This document shows positions 16,792 to 25,870 of a stretch of 64,000 bases of DNA, piece by piece. Source of the DNA: Oleiagrimonas sp963747595 (GTDB lineage: Bacteria > Pseudomonadota > Gammaproteobacteria > Xanthomonadales > Rhodanobacteraceae); the NCBI GenBank assembly GCA_963747595.1, contig CAVVFO010000002.1, positions 682,001 through 746,000 on the forward strand, in the 5' to 3' direction. Under the pieces are notes generated by a model. That model saw nothing but the letters and a program-made list of their open reading frames with translations. It ran no database searches and was not told the origin of the DNA. The translations under genes were made by a program, and so were the position numbers. Position 1 is the stretch's first letter; the number at the start of each line of letters is the position of its first letter.

Positions 16792-17534
16792 CCCGACTGC
16801 CCATCCACCTGCTCGGCCCCCGTTCGCCGCCGGTCTTTCCGCCGGTGGAAAGCGCGTTGCGCGAGCCCGATGGCCTGCTGGCGATGGGGGGCGACCTGTC
16901 GCCCGAACGCCTGCTGGCCGCCTACGGCCGCGGCATCTTTCCGTGGTTCGGCGAGAACGAACCCCTGCTGTGGTGGTCACCCGATCCGCGCTGCGTCTTC
17001 GATACCGGCGCAGTGCATGTCAGCCGCAGTCTGCGCCGGCAGTTGCAACACTCGACCTGGTCACTGAGCGTGGATCGCGCCTTCGATGACGTGATCGCAG
17101 CATGCGCCGCCCCCCGCGACGGCCAGCACGGCACCTGGATCGTGCCTGCCATGCGCCAGGCCTACGGTCGGCTGCACCGGCTCGGCCATGCGCACAGCGT
17201 GGAAGTGTGGGACGGCGAGACGCTGGTGGGAGGCATCTACGGTGTCGCCATTGGCCGGCTGTTCTCCGGCGAATCCATGTTCAGCCGGGCCAGCGGCGGC
17301 TCGAAGGTGGCGCTGCTGGGCCTGTGCCGCCTGCTGCATGACCAGGGCGCCCCCCTTCTGGATGCGCAGGTTGCCAATCCACACCTGCTGTCACTGGGGG
17401 CGACGCAGATGCCGCGCCCTGCGTTCGTGGAGCGTGTTGCCGAGCTGACGCACTCGCAGCCGTTGACGTGGTCACGTTTCCACGGAGGTCCCGCTTCGGA
17501 TTTGCTGCAGCAAACCCGCCCCTACGAAGGCTAG
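16788..17534 (+). CDS. aat: Leucyl/phenylalanyl-tRNA-protein transferase
   Basis: The 248-residue enzyme adds Leu or Phe to N-terminal Arg/Lys of proteins, marking them for ClpAP degradation (N-end rule). The N-terminal segment FPPVESALREPDGLLAMGGDLSPERLL, the motif GIFPWF followed by LLWWSPDPR, and the catalytic-site region SGESMFSRASGGSKVAL match the family. I chose the ATG at 16788 because the protein starts there in homologues and the ATGA overlap with the previous stop indicates coupling; the frame is open further upstream inside the neighbour. Confidence 0.95.
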   Translation: MTRLPIHLLGPRSPPVFPPVESALREPDGLLAMGGDLSPERLLAAYGRGIFPWFGENEPLLWWSPDPRCVFDTGAVHVSRSLRRQLQHSTWSLSVDRAFDDVIAACAAPRDGQHGTWIVPAMRQAYGRLHRLGHAHSVEVWDGETLVGGIYGVAIGRLFSGESMFSRASGGSKVALLGLCRLLHDQGAPLLDAQVANPHLLSLGATQMPRPAFVERVAELTHSQPLTWSRFHGGPASDLLQQTRPYEG

Positions 17535-17660
17535 ATCGGCACCGGGCGCAACGAAACCCGACGCAGCGCTGACTGCAGTTCGCGCGGGCGGTATGTCGTC
17601 TATTTGTGGAGCGGACAGCGTCCGCCGAGACCTTGGGCGTCAGACAAGACGCAGTGGGCT

Positions 17661-18932
17661 TCAATCACCACGGGCCCGGTAATGTTCGGCCACGTAGCCC
17701 TCGACCAGACCGACGAATTCCCGGGCGATGCCCTCGCCGCGCAGGGTCACTGTCTTCTTGCCGTCGACGAAGACCGGCGCCGATGGCGCTTCGCCCGTCC
17801 CCGGCAGCGAGATGCCGATGTTGGCATGCTTGGATTCGCCCGGCCCGTTGACCACGCAGCCCATTACCGCCAGGGTCAGGTTTTCCACGCCGTCGTATTT
17901 CACGCGCCATTCCGGCATCTTCTCGCGCACATGCGCCTGCACGTCGCGGGCCAGATGCTGGAAGACGGTGCTGGTGGTGCGGCCACAGCCCGGACAGGCG
18001 GTGACCAACGGCGTGAACGCGCGCAGGCCCATGGTCTGCAGCAGCTCCTGCGCCACCACCACCTCATCGGTGCGCGGCTGGTCCGGTTCGGGCGTCAGCG
18101 AGATGCGGACGGTGTCGCCGATGCCTTCCTGCAGCAGCACGGCCAGTGCCGCGCTGGAGGCCACGATGCCCTTGGAGCCCATGCCGGCCTCGGTCAGCCC
18201 CAGATGCAGCGCATAATCGCAGCGCGCCGCCAGATCGCGGTACACGGCAATCAGCTCCTGCACGCCGGAGACCTTGCAGGACAAGAGGATATGGTCACGC
18301 CCCAGCCCCAGTTCTTCGGCGCGCGCAGCGGAATCCAGGGCCGAACGCAACAATGCCTCGCGCGCCACGTGCGAAGCCTCCCACGGTTCCGCGCGGCGAT
18401 GATTCTCGTCCATCAGTGCCGCCACCAGGGCCTGATCCAGCGAGCCCCAGTTGGCGCCGATGCGCACCGGTTTGTCGTACTTCAGCGCGGTTTCGATGAT
18501 GGCCGCGAATTGCGTATCCTTTTTCTTGCCGAAGCCGACGTTGCCGGGGTTGATGCGGTACTTGGCCAGTGCCTCGGCACAGGCCGGCTCAGTCTCCAGC
18601 AGCTGATGGCCGTTGTAGTGGAAATCGCCGACCAGCGGCACCGACACGCCCATCATGTCCAGGCGCTCGCGGATCTTCGGCACCGCCGCTGCCGCCTGCG
18701 GATTGTTGACGGTAAGGCGCACCAGTTCGGAACCGGCACGCGCCAGCGCGGCGACCTGCCTGGACGTGGACATCACGTCGGCCGTGTCGGTATTGGTCAT
18801 CGACTGCACCGCGACCGGTGCGCCGCCGCCAACCATCACGTTGCCGATGCGCACACCGACACTGTGCCGGCGCGGCTGCGGCTCGGCATTGCGCGGAATC
18901 GTCTCTGGCGGGGTGTCGGGAACAGCGGACAT
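17661..18932 (-). CDS. ispG: 4-hydroxy-3-methylbut-2-enyl diphosphate synthase
   Basis: The 423-residue [4Fe-4S] enzyme performs the penultimate step of the MEP isoprenoid pathway. It starts with the TIM-barrel half (SVGVRIGNVMVGGGAPVAVQSMTNTDT, GDFHYNGH). The C-terminal half carries the cluster ligands: Cys in CPGCGRTT and Cys in VMGCVVNGPGE. The DGVENLTLAVMG and NIGISLPGTGEAP segments are typical. The length is in the range usual for Xanthomonadales, longer than the E. coli enzyme. I chose the ATG at 18932 because the residues just after it look like a normal family start; the frame extends upstream to 19202 over the divergent gene. Confidence 0.95.
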   Translation of the reverse strand: MSAVPDTPPETIPRNAEPQPRRHSVGVRIGNVMVGGGAPVAVQSMTNTDTADVMSTSRQVAALARAGSELVRLTVNNPQAAAAVPKIRERLDMMGVSVPLVGDFHYNGHQLLETEPACAEALAKYRINPGNVGFGKKKDTQFAAIIETALKYDKPVRIGANWGSLDQALVAALMDENHRRAEPWEASHVAREALLRSALDSAARAEELGLGRDHILLSCKVSGVQELIAVYRDLAARCDYALHLGLTEAGMGSKGIVASSAALAVLLQEGIGDTVRISLTPEPDQPRTDEVVVAQELLQTMGLRAFTPLVTACPGCGRTTSTVFQHLARDVQAHVREKMPEWRVKYDGVENLTLAVMGCVVNGPGESKHANIGISLPGTGEAPSAPVFVDGKKTVTLRGEGIAREFVGLVEGYVAEHYRARGD

Positions 18933-19059
18933 GGTCGACTTCGCGGGTGCTGGAATGAATGTCCAAGGATAACCGATGTGCGTTTCCGCATGATGAATCT
19001 GCAGCCTGGAGCGGCTGCCGCGTATCCCCGCGCCCCGCGGGCGTGACAGAATCCGCTCC

Positions 19060-20532
19060 ATGAATACCCGCAGCCCCAGTGCCTCGCACGAGCTTTCCGA
19101 ACGCGCATTCGGCCGTACAGCGGGGGCCACGTTGATTTCAGGCAATGCAGTGGGCGTGCTGATCGACGCGCGCGCGCATTTCGACGCCTGGCTCGATGCC
19201 ATCGCCGCGGCCCGCGATTACATCCTGCTGGAGAACTACATCATCCGCGACGACGCGGTGGGACGCCGCTTTCGTGATGCTTTGACCGAACGCGCCGCCG
19301 CCGGGGTGCGCGTCTTCGTCATCCGCGACTGGCTGGGCTGTCTGGGATTGTCCGGCGGCCCATTCTGGGAACCGCTGCTGAATGCCGGCGGCCAGATACG
19401 CGTCTACCATCCGCCGCAATGGATGCAGCCAGTGGCGCTGGTGAGTCGTGATCATCGCAAGATGCTCAGCGTGGACGGCGAGATCGGGTTTCTCTCCGGC
19501 GTGTGCATCTCCGCAAAGTGGCTGGGAGATGCCGACCGTGACGTTCCACCGTGGCGTGATACCGGGATCAGCATACGCGGCCCGTCCGTCGCGGAACTGG
19601 AACGCGCCTTCGCCGATTCATGGAGCCATCTGGGAAGCATGCTGCCCCTGGATCTGTTGCGCGAAGCAGATGCCATGCGGGTCTGTGGCGAACACGCCCT
19701 TCGGGTCATTGCCACCCAGCCCAGCACCGCCGGCGTGTACCGCATGGACCAATTGGTGGCGGCCATCGCGCGCAGCTCGCTGTGGCTCACCGATGCCTAT
19801 TTCGTCGGTGTCTCGCCGTATGTGCAGGCACTGACGTCCGCGGCACGCGATGGTGTCGATGTCCGGCTGCTGGTTCCCGGCAGCAGCGACGTTCCGCTGA
19901 TGGCGCAGATGTCACGCGCCGGCTATCGCCCGCTGCTGCAGGCCGGTGTGCGCGTGTTCGAGTGGAACGGCTCCATGCTGCATGCCAAGACCGCCGTGGC
20001 CGACGCGCAGTGGGCGCGCGTGGGCTCGTCCAACCTGAACCTGGCCAGCTGGCTGGGCAATCGCGAAATCGATGTCGCCATCGAGGATCAGGGCATCGCG
20101 CAACAACTGGCGGATCAATACGAACGCGATCTGGAAAACGCCACCGAGATCGTCCTGGCACCACGGCGTCTGCGCCGCGGCACCCGCGTGCACAGCGACG
20201 AGGATCGTCCCAAGCGCCCGAAACGCTCCGGCGGCGGTTCCAGCCGTGCCGCCGCCGGCGCCATGCGACTGGCGCATACCGTGGGCGCGGCACTGACTCA
20301 TCGCCGCGTGCTGGGCGATACCGAAACCGGCCCCATGCTGGGTGGCGCGCTGGGGCTCCTGGTCATCGCGCTGCTGACCTTTTACTGGCCCGCCGTGCTC
20401 GGCTGGCCGCTGGCAGTCATTGCGCTGTGGCTGAGCATCAGCCTGGCCAGCCGCTGGTGGCAGATGCGCCACCAGCGTCGCCGCGAGCACGCCGATGCAG
20501 AGCGGGCCGACGCCGACAACGACCCATGGTAG
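19060..20532 (+). CDS. Cardiolipin synthase-like phospholipase D protein
   Basis: The 490-residue protein has two HKD motifs, H132-x-K134-x4-D139 (HRKMLSVD) and H308-x-K310-x4-D315 (HAKTAVAD), the paired active site of PLD enzymes. The domain order and spacing resemble ClsB/YbhO-type cardiolipin synthases. Unusually, two hydrophobic segments are at the C-terminus (about residues 425-470) rather than at the N-terminus, with a basic Ser/Gly-rich linker before them. A charged tail follows. It probably makes cardiolipin or a related phospholipid at the inner membrane. It is divergent from ispG, with the start 128 bases away. Confidence 0.85.
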   Translation: MNTRSPSASHELSERAFGRTAGATLISGNAVGVLIDARAHFDAWLDAIAAARDYILLENYIIRDDAVGRRFRDALTERAAAGVRVFVIRDWLGCLGLSGGPFWEPLLNAGGQIRVYHPPQWMQPVALVSRDHRKMLSVDGEIGFLSGVCISAKWLGDADRDVPPWRDTGISIRGPSVAELERAFADSWSHLGSMLPLDLLREADAMRVCGEHALRVIATQPSTAGVYRMDQLVAAIARSSLWLTDAYFVGVSPYVQALTSAARDGVDVRLLVPGSSDVPLMAQMSRAGYRPLLQAGVRVFEWNGSMLHAKTAVADAQWARVGSSNLNLASWLGNREIDVAIEDQGIAQQLADQYERDLENATEIVLAPRRLRRGTRVHSDEDRPKRPKRSGGGSSRAAAGAMRLAHTVGAALTHRRVLGDTETGPMLGGALGLLVIALLTFYWPAVLGWPLAVIALWLSISLASRWWQMRHQRRREHADAERADADNDPW

Positions 20533-20563
20533 CCTGACCCGCCCGTTCGCCGCGCACCTGCCC

Positions 20564-21919
20564 ATGCCGCAATCGCCCTCAGCACGCGAGATCTTCACGC
20601 CGTCCGCGCTCAACCGGCTGGTGCGCGACCTGCTGCAGGACGCGCTGCCGTCGATCTGGATCGAGGGCGAACTGTCCAACGTGGCGCGACCCGCCTCCGG
20701 GCACATCTACTTCACGTTGAAGGATGCGCGCGCTCAGGTGCGCTGCGCATTGTTCAAGCCGAAAAGCACCTGGCTGAAGTTCAAACCCGCCGATGGCATG
20801 CATGTTCTGGCGCGTGCCCGCGTGGGCCTGTACGAACCGCGCGGCGAATACCAGCTGATCGTCGAGCATCTGGAGGAAGCCGGTGAAGGCGCGCTGCGCC
20901 GCGAGTTCGAGCGGCTCAAGAACCAGCTCGAGACCGAAGGCCTGTTCGATGCCGCGCGCAAGCGCCCCATCCCCGTCCTGCCGCGCCGCATCGGCGTGAT
21001 CACCTCGGCCACCGGTGCTGCCATTCGCGATGTACTCAGCGTGCTCGAGCGCCGCCTGCCGATGATCGACGTGGACGTCCTGCCGGTGCCGGTACAGGGG
21101 CGCGAAGCCCCGCCCGCCATCGTCGAGATGCTGCGCAAGGCCTCCGCGAGCGGCCGCTACGACGTGCTGCTGCTGACACGCGGCGGCGGTTCGCTGGAAG
21201 ACCTGTGGGCCTTCAACGACGAAGCCGTGGCGCGGGCGGTCCATGACAGCGCGGTGCCGGTGGTCTCGGCCATCGGTCACGAAATCGATTTCAGCATCAG
21301 TGATTTCGTCGCCGATCTGCGTGCACCCACGCCATCGGCTGCAGCCGAGCTTCTGGTACCTGATGCACGCTCGCTGCAGCAGACGCTGCAGCAGATGGCG
21401 CAGCGTCTGCACACCCACCTAGAACGGCGGTTGCACACGCAGACCCAACACCTGGACCACCTGCAGGCGCGCCTGCAATCGCGTCGGCCCCAGACCCGGC
21501 TGGCACAGGGTCGCGAGCGTCTGCGCGCGTTGCACGCCCGCCTGCAACGCGCGGCTGGCACGCACATGCAGCGACGCCAGGCGCATCTGCGCCAGCAACT
21601 GACCGCGTTGCATGCGCACCACCCACGGCAACGGCTGGCAGCGGCGGACCTGGCCCTGGCCAACACGTATCGACAACTGCGCTCGGCGACCTGGGCCGCA
21701 CTCGAGCAGCGACGCCAGGCACTGCAACAGACCGGTCGCACCCTGCATGCGGTCAGTCCGCTGGCGACCCTGGAACGCGGCTATGCCATCCTGCGCGACG
21801 AACACGGCCAGTTGCTTCGATCCGCCGCGGCAGTCGCGCCGCATGCGCGCCTCAGCGCCCGTCTCGCCGACGGCACCCTGCAGCTGCAGAACGTCACGCC
21901 GGAAAAAAAGGCCGGCTGA
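20564..21919 (+). CDS. xseA: Exodeoxyribonuclease VII large subunit
   Basis: The 451-residue catalytic subunit degrades single-stranded DNA with XseB. An OB-fold lies at about residues 15-100 (WIEGELSNVARPASGHIYFTLKD is typical). The catalytic core follows with RIGVITSATGAAIRDVL, LLTRGGGSLEDLWAFNDE and AIGHEIDFSISDFVADLRAPTPSAAAEL. A long Gln/Arg-rich coiled coil then binds the small subunit. I chose the ATG at 20564, matching the family N-terminus; an in-frame ATG at 20495 lies inside the upstream gene. No xseB is adjacent. It starts 31 bases after the upstream gene. Confidence 0.95.
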   Translation: MPQSPSAREIFTPSALNRLVRDLLQDALPSIWIEGELSNVARPASGHIYFTLKDARAQVRCALFKPKSTWLKFKPADGMHVLARARVGLYEPRGEYQLIVEHLEEAGEGALRREFERLKNQLETEGLFDAARKRPIPVLPRRIGVITSATGAAIRDVLSVLERRLPMIDVDVLPVPVQGREAPPAIVEMLRKASASGRYDVLLLTRGGGSLEDLWAFNDEAVARAVHDSAVPVVSAIGHEIDFSISDFVADLRAPTPSAAAELLVPDARSLQQTLQQMAQRLHTHLERRLHTQTQHLDHLQARLQSRRPQTRLAQGRERLRALHARLQRAAGTHMQRRQAHLRQQLTALHAHHPRQRLAAADLALANTYRQLRSATWAALEQRRQALQQTGRTLHAVSPLATLERGYAILRDEHGQLLRSAAAVAPHARLSARLADGTLQLQNVTPEKKAG

Positions 21920-22130
21920 TCAGCGATGGAAGGCGTCGCAGGGCGATCCACGGCCGCCACCGGTCGATGGCTTCATCCCCCTGCGTTCAGTGCAAGGTGC
22001 AGCCTTGCGTGCGACACTCGACGGGCTATCGGTCCGACACCCATGCGGTAGATCGGGCACGTTCATCGAGCCATTGCGCCGGCAGCGAGTGCGTTGGCGC
22101 CGTTGCCCGGCCCCGCCGGAAGGACTGCGC

Positions 22131-23792
22131 ATGAAAGCATCTGATCTGTTCGTCAAAGCGTTGGAAGCGGAGGGCGTCGAGCGCATCTTCGGCGTGCCCG
22201 GCGAGGAAAACCTGGACCTGGTCGAATCGCTGCGCGAATCGTCTATCGAGCTCATCGTCACGCGCCACGAGCAGGCCGCCGGTTTCATGGCAGCCACCTG
22301 GGGGCGCTTGACCGGCAAGGCCGGTGTGGCCCTGTCCACGCTGGGGCCCGGCGCCACCAATCTGGTCACTGCCGCGGCCTACGCCCAGCTCGGCGCCATG
22401 CCGATGCTGATGATCACCGGCCAGAAACCCATCAAGTCGCACAAACAGGGGCTGTTTCAGCTGGTCGATGTGGTCGACATGATGCATCCGCTGACCAAGT
22501 CCACGCAGCAGATCGTCTCCGCGCAGACCATTCCCGCGCGCATCCGCGATGCCTTCCGCCAGGCCGAGGAAGAGCGCCCCGGCGCCGCCCACCTGGAGCT
22601 GCCCGAGGACATCGCGCGCGACGACGTGGACGATCCGCTATTGCTGCCCACCGCATACGCGCGCCGGCCATCGGCGGATGAAGCGGCGCTGGTGCAGGCT
22701 GCCGAAGCCATCAGCCGTTCGCAACATCCGATCCTGATGATCGGCGCCGGCGCCAACCGCCAGCGCACTGCGCAGGCGCTACGGGATTTCGTCGACAAAC
22801 TGCACATCCCGTTCTTCACCACGCAGATGGGCAAGGGTGTGGTCGACGAGGAACACCCGCTGTGGCTGGGCAATGCGGCGCTGTCGGACGGCGATTTCGT
22901 GCACCGCGCCATCGACGCCGCGGACACCATCATCAACGTCGGTCACGACGTGGTGGAGAAGCCGCCGTTCTTCATGCGCAAGGGACGCCGCACGGTCATC
23001 CACATCAACTTCTCCTCCGCCGAAGTCGACGCCGTGTACTTTCCGCAGATCGAGGTCGTCGGCGACATCGCGCACACCGTGGAACGCCTGACCTCCGCCC
23101 TGGATCACCAGAAACACTGGAACTTCGCCTTCTTCGACATCGTGCGCAAGGCATTCCGCGTGCAGCTGGACGAACACGAAGACGACGACCGCTTCCCCCT
23201 GCATCCGGTGCGCATCGTCGCCGACGTGCGCAAGGTCATGCCGGACGATGGCATCCTGTGCCTGGACAACGGCATGTACAAGATCTGGTTCGCACGCTAT
23301 TTCCGTGCGCGCAAATCCAACACCATCCTGCTGGACAACGCGCTGGCCTCGATGGGTGCCGGCATGCCTTCCGCGATGGGCGCGAAGATGGTGCATCCGG
23401 AGCGCCGCGTGCTGGCCATCTGCGGCGACGGCGGCTTCATGATGAACGCGCAGGAGCTGGAAACCGCGGTGCGGTTGAAACTGGATCTGGTGGTGCTGAT
23501 CGTGCGTGACAACGCCTTCGGCATGATCCGCTGGAAACAGGGCGAGATGGGTTTTGCCGACAACAGCATGGAATTCGGCAATCCCGACTTCGTGAAGTTC
23601 GCCGAGGCCCATGGCGCCACCGGCCACCGCCCGGAAAAAGCCGATGACTTCGCCCCCACACTGGAGCGTGCCTTCAGCGCGGGCGGTGTGCACCTGATCG
23701 ACCTGGCGATCGATTACTCCGTCAATCACGAGGTGCTGAACGTGGAGATCCAGCGACGCAGCGCGGAGATCATCGAAAAACACGTCGGGTAG
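22131..23792 (+). CDS. Acetolactate synthase-like thiamine diphosphate enzyme
   Basis: The 553-residue protein has the three domains of the ThDP enzyme family. The catalytic glutamate is E47 in RHEQAAGFMA. The central domain contains ILMIGAGANR, and the ThDP/Mg motif is GDGGFMMN followed by the downstream RDNAFGM. It most resembles catabolic acetolactate synthases (AlsS type), which convert two pyruvates to acetolactate, but no alsD or regulatory subunit gene is adjacent. A GGAAGGA ribosome site precedes the ATG at 22131. A GIY-YIG gene and an aldehyde dehydrogenase follow on the same strand; the dehydrogenase may share a pathway with it. Substrate specificity is not proven by sequence. Confidence 0.85.
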   Translation: MKASDLFVKALEAEGVERIFGVPGEENLDLVESLRESSIELIVTRHEQAAGFMAATWGRLTGKAGVALSTLGPGATNLVTAAAYAQLGAMPMLMITGQKPIKSHKQGLFQLVDVVDMMHPLTKSTQQIVSAQTIPARIRDAFRQAEEERPGAAHLELPEDIARDDVDDPLLLPTAYARRPSADEAALVQAAEAISRSQHPILMIGAGANRQRTAQALRDFVDKLHIPFFTTQMGKGVVDEEHPLWLGNAALSDGDFVHRAIDAADTIINVGHDVVEKPPFFMRKGRRTVIHINFSSAEVDAVYFPQIEVVGDIAHTVERLTSALDHQKHWNFAFFDIVRKAFRVQLDEHEDDDRFPLHPVRIVADVRKVMPDDGILCLDNGMYKIWFARYFRARKSNTILLDNALASMGAGMPSAMGAKMVHPERRVLAICGDGGFMMNAQELETAVRLKLDLVVLIVRDNAFGMIRWKQGEMGFADNSMEFGNPDFVKFAEAHGATGHRPEKADDFAPTLERAFSAGGVHLIDLAIDYSVNHEVLNVEIQRRSAEIIEKHVG

Positions 23793-23839
23793 CTGCCCTG
23801 CCCATCGAGACATCATTCCCATGTCGAAAGGACACGACC

Positions 23840-24145
23840 ATGGCGTTCTGGGTGTACATGCTGAAATGCAACGACGCTTCGTACTACATCGGCCATACAG
23901 ACAACCTGCAGCAGCGTATCGGACAGCATCAGGCGGGCACTCTTGGCGGTTATACGTGCAACCGCAGGCCGGTTGAGTTGGCGTTTTCGCAGGAGTTTGT
24001 CATTCGTGAAGAAGCGCTATCGGCAGAACGGCGGATCAAAGGCTGGAACCGAGCCAAGAAGGAAGCGCTGGTGCGTGGTGACTGGAAGCAGATTCAGCGG
24101 TTGGCGTGGGGCAGTAAGAATCCGTTGCCCGAGCGCTTGCGGTAG
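23840..24145 (+). CDS. GIY-YIG nuclease domain protein (COG2827/YhbQ-like)
   Basis: The 101-residue protein consists of one GIY-YIG domain. The first signature is VYMLKC and the second YYIGHTDNLQQRIGQH, with Arg (R26) as the likely catalytic residue. The segment EEALSAERRIKGWNRAKKEALV carries the conserved Glu of the family. AAGGA precedes the ATG. Family knowledge: these small proteins are putative Mg-dependent DNA nucleases whose natural targets are mostly unknown. The striking feature is that a 32-base palindrome starts at the base after its stop codon, with an exact inverted copy 99 bases further on. The same palindrome family occurs elsewhere in the window without the gene. Confidence 0.92.
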   Translation: MAFWVYMLKCNDASYYIGHTDNLQQRIGQHQAGTLGGYTCNRRPVELAFSQEFVIREEALSAERRIKGWNRAKKEALVRGDWKQIQRLAWGSKNPLPERLR

Positions 24146-24177
24146 CCGTTCATCCTTCGATACCTCAGGACGAACGG
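24146..24177. repeat. 32-base palindrome directly after the GIY-YIG stop codon
   Basis: The arms CCGTTCATCCT and AGGACGAACGG (one G-T type difference) enclose the loop TCGATACCTC. It begins at the first base after the GIY-YIG stop. Its exact reverse complement is at 24277-24308, so the pair forms a larger inverted repeat around a 99-base spacer in which I see no gene. Confidence 0.93.
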
Positions 24178-24276
24178 TGGTGGGTTCCAGAAATCCGATG
24201 CATCGAAGCCGGTATCCAGGATATCGAGGCACTTGGTATATAACTTTTGAATTCTCCGGTTCCGAGGATCTCTCAG

Positions 24277-24308
24277 CCGTTCGTCCTGAGGTATCGAAGG
24301 ATGAACGG
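24277..24308. repeat. Exact inverted copy of the palindrome at 24146
   Basis: All 32 bases match the reverse complement of 24146-24177. It ends six bases before the AAGGAGG ribosome site of the aldehyde dehydrogenase gene, so a hairpin in the mRNA could affect its translation or stability. Confidence 0.93.
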
Positions 24309-24326
24309 CCCTCAAGGAGGCAAGCC

Positions 24327-25757
24327 ATGCTCAACAAGAAATATCCCTACTACCTGGCCAACAAGGCCATGCAGCCCAACACCGACCTCGAGGTCCGCGA
24401 CAAGTACTCCGGCAAGGTGGCCACGCGCGTGGCCATGCCGGACGACAAGGCCGTGCAGAAGGCCATCGCCGCCGCCGTAAAGGCCGAAAAGCCGATGCGC
24501 GAATTCAAGCCATATCAGCGCCAGGCCGTACTCAACCACTGCGTCAAGCGCATGACCGAGCGCAAGGACGAGCTGGCCAGGGCCCTGTGCATCGAGGCCG
24601 GCAAACCCATCAATGACTCGAAGGGGGAAGTCACGCGCCTGATCGACACCTTTCGCATCGCTGCGGAACTGGCGCCGCAGATCGGCGGCGAAGTGCTGAA
24701 CCTGGAAATCTCCGAGCGTGCCAAGGGCTATCGCGGTTTCACCAAGCGCGTGCCGATTGGCGCTTGCTCGCTGATCACGCCGTTCAACTTTCCGCTGAAC
24801 CTGGTGGCACACAAGGTGGCGCCGGCCATCGCCGCGGGATGCCCGTTCGTGCTCAAGCCTTCGGAAAAGACACCCATCGGCGCGCTGGTCATCGGCGAAA
24901 TCCTGGCCGAGACCGATCTGCCAAGGGGCGCCTTCTCCGTGTTGCCCGTGATCGGCGACAAGGCTGCACCTTTCGTCGAGGATCAGCGTCTGAAACTGCT
25001 GTCGTTCACCGGCGGCCAGATCGGCTGGGACCTGAAAGCCAGGGCGGGTCGCAAGAAAGTGATTCTGGAGCTCGGCGGCAATGCCGCCTGCGTCGTGGAC
25101 GCCGATCAGGGCAGCCGGCTGGATTTCGTGGTTGACCGTCTGATCTTCGGTTCCTTCTACCAGTCCGGCCAGAGCTGCATCGGCGTGCAGCGCATCTACG
25201 TGCATGCGTCGCTGTACGACGCGCTGAAGAAGAAATTCGTCGCCAGGACCAGGAAGCTCAAGGCCGGCGACCCGAAGAAAAAGGACACCTTCCTCGGCCC
25301 CATGATCAACGAAGAAGCCGCCGAGCGCCTGCACGGCTGGATCGACGCTGCGAAACACGCCGGCGCGAAGGTGCTGTGCGGCGGCAGGCGCAAGGGCAGC
25401 ATGCTTGACGCCACCGTGCTGGAAGACGTGCCCCGCGATGCCGACATCAACTGCCAGGAAGCCTTCGGCCCGGTCGCCCTGCTGGCGCCGTTCAAGACAT
25501 TCGACGATGCACTGCAGATGGTCAATGATTCCGAATACGGGCTGCAGGCCGGCGTGTTCACCAACGATCTGAGCCACACCATGCAGGCGTGGGACGCACT
25601 GGAACAAGGCGGCGTGGTCATCGGCGACATTCCCAGCTTCCGCGTCGACAATATGCCCTACGGCGGCATCAAGCGCTCCGGGCTGGGCCGCGAAGGCATC
25701 CGTTACGCCATGGAGGACATGAGCGAACAAAGGCTGCTGGTGATCCGAGATGCGTGA
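24327..25757 (+). CDS. NAD(P)-dependent aldehyde dehydrogenase
   Basis: The 476-residue enzyme oxidises an aldehyde to the acid. The general-base Glu is E248 (LELGGN) and the nucleophilic Cys is C284 (GQSCIG). The cofactor-binding segment SLITPFNFPLNLVAHK and the end motif PYGGIKRSGLGREG are present. The subgroup looks like phosphonoacetaldehyde/lactaldehyde/SSADH-type enzymes; the substrate cannot be fixed. AAGGAGG at 24314 gives a very strong ribosome site for the ATG at 24327. It lies downstream of the acetolactate synthase-like gene with the GIY-YIG gene and its palindromes inserted between, so an older two-gene unit may have been split. Confidence 0.92.
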   Translation: MLNKKYPYYLANKAMQPNTDLEVRDKYSGKVATRVAMPDDKAVQKAIAAAVKAEKPMREFKPYQRQAVLNHCVKRMTERKDELARALCIEAGKPINDSKGEVTRLIDTFRIAAELAPQIGGEVLNLEISERAKGYRGFTKRVPIGACSLITPFNFPLNLVAHKVAPAIAAGCPFVLKPSEKTPIGALVIGEILAETDLPRGAFSVLPVIGDKAAPFVEDQRLKLLSFTGGQIGWDLKARAGRKKVILELGGNAACVVDADQGSRLDFVVDRLIFGSFYQSGQSCIGVQRIYVHASLYDALKKKFVARTRKLKAGDPKKKDTFLGPMINEEAAERLHGWIDAAKHAGAKVLCGGRRKGSMLDATVLEDVPRDADINCQEAFGPVALLAPFKTFDDALQMVNDSEYGLQAGVFTNDLSHTMQAWDALEQGGVVIGDIPSFRVDNMPYGGIKRSGLGREGIRYAMEDMSEQRLLVIRDA

Positions 25758-25870
25758 ATCCGGAAGGCATGTGAAGCCGGCATTTTCATCCGCCACAGAC
25801 TGTGCGGACATGGCCGCCTCTCTTCGGTGATGGTTGCGGCCACCCTTTCGGTGACGACATCGCGAACAGG

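Noticed and set aside
24178..24276. A gene or promoter inside the spacer between the inverted palindromes
   Set aside because: Only a weak AT-rich stretch (ttggtatataac) is present, with no frame of useful length.
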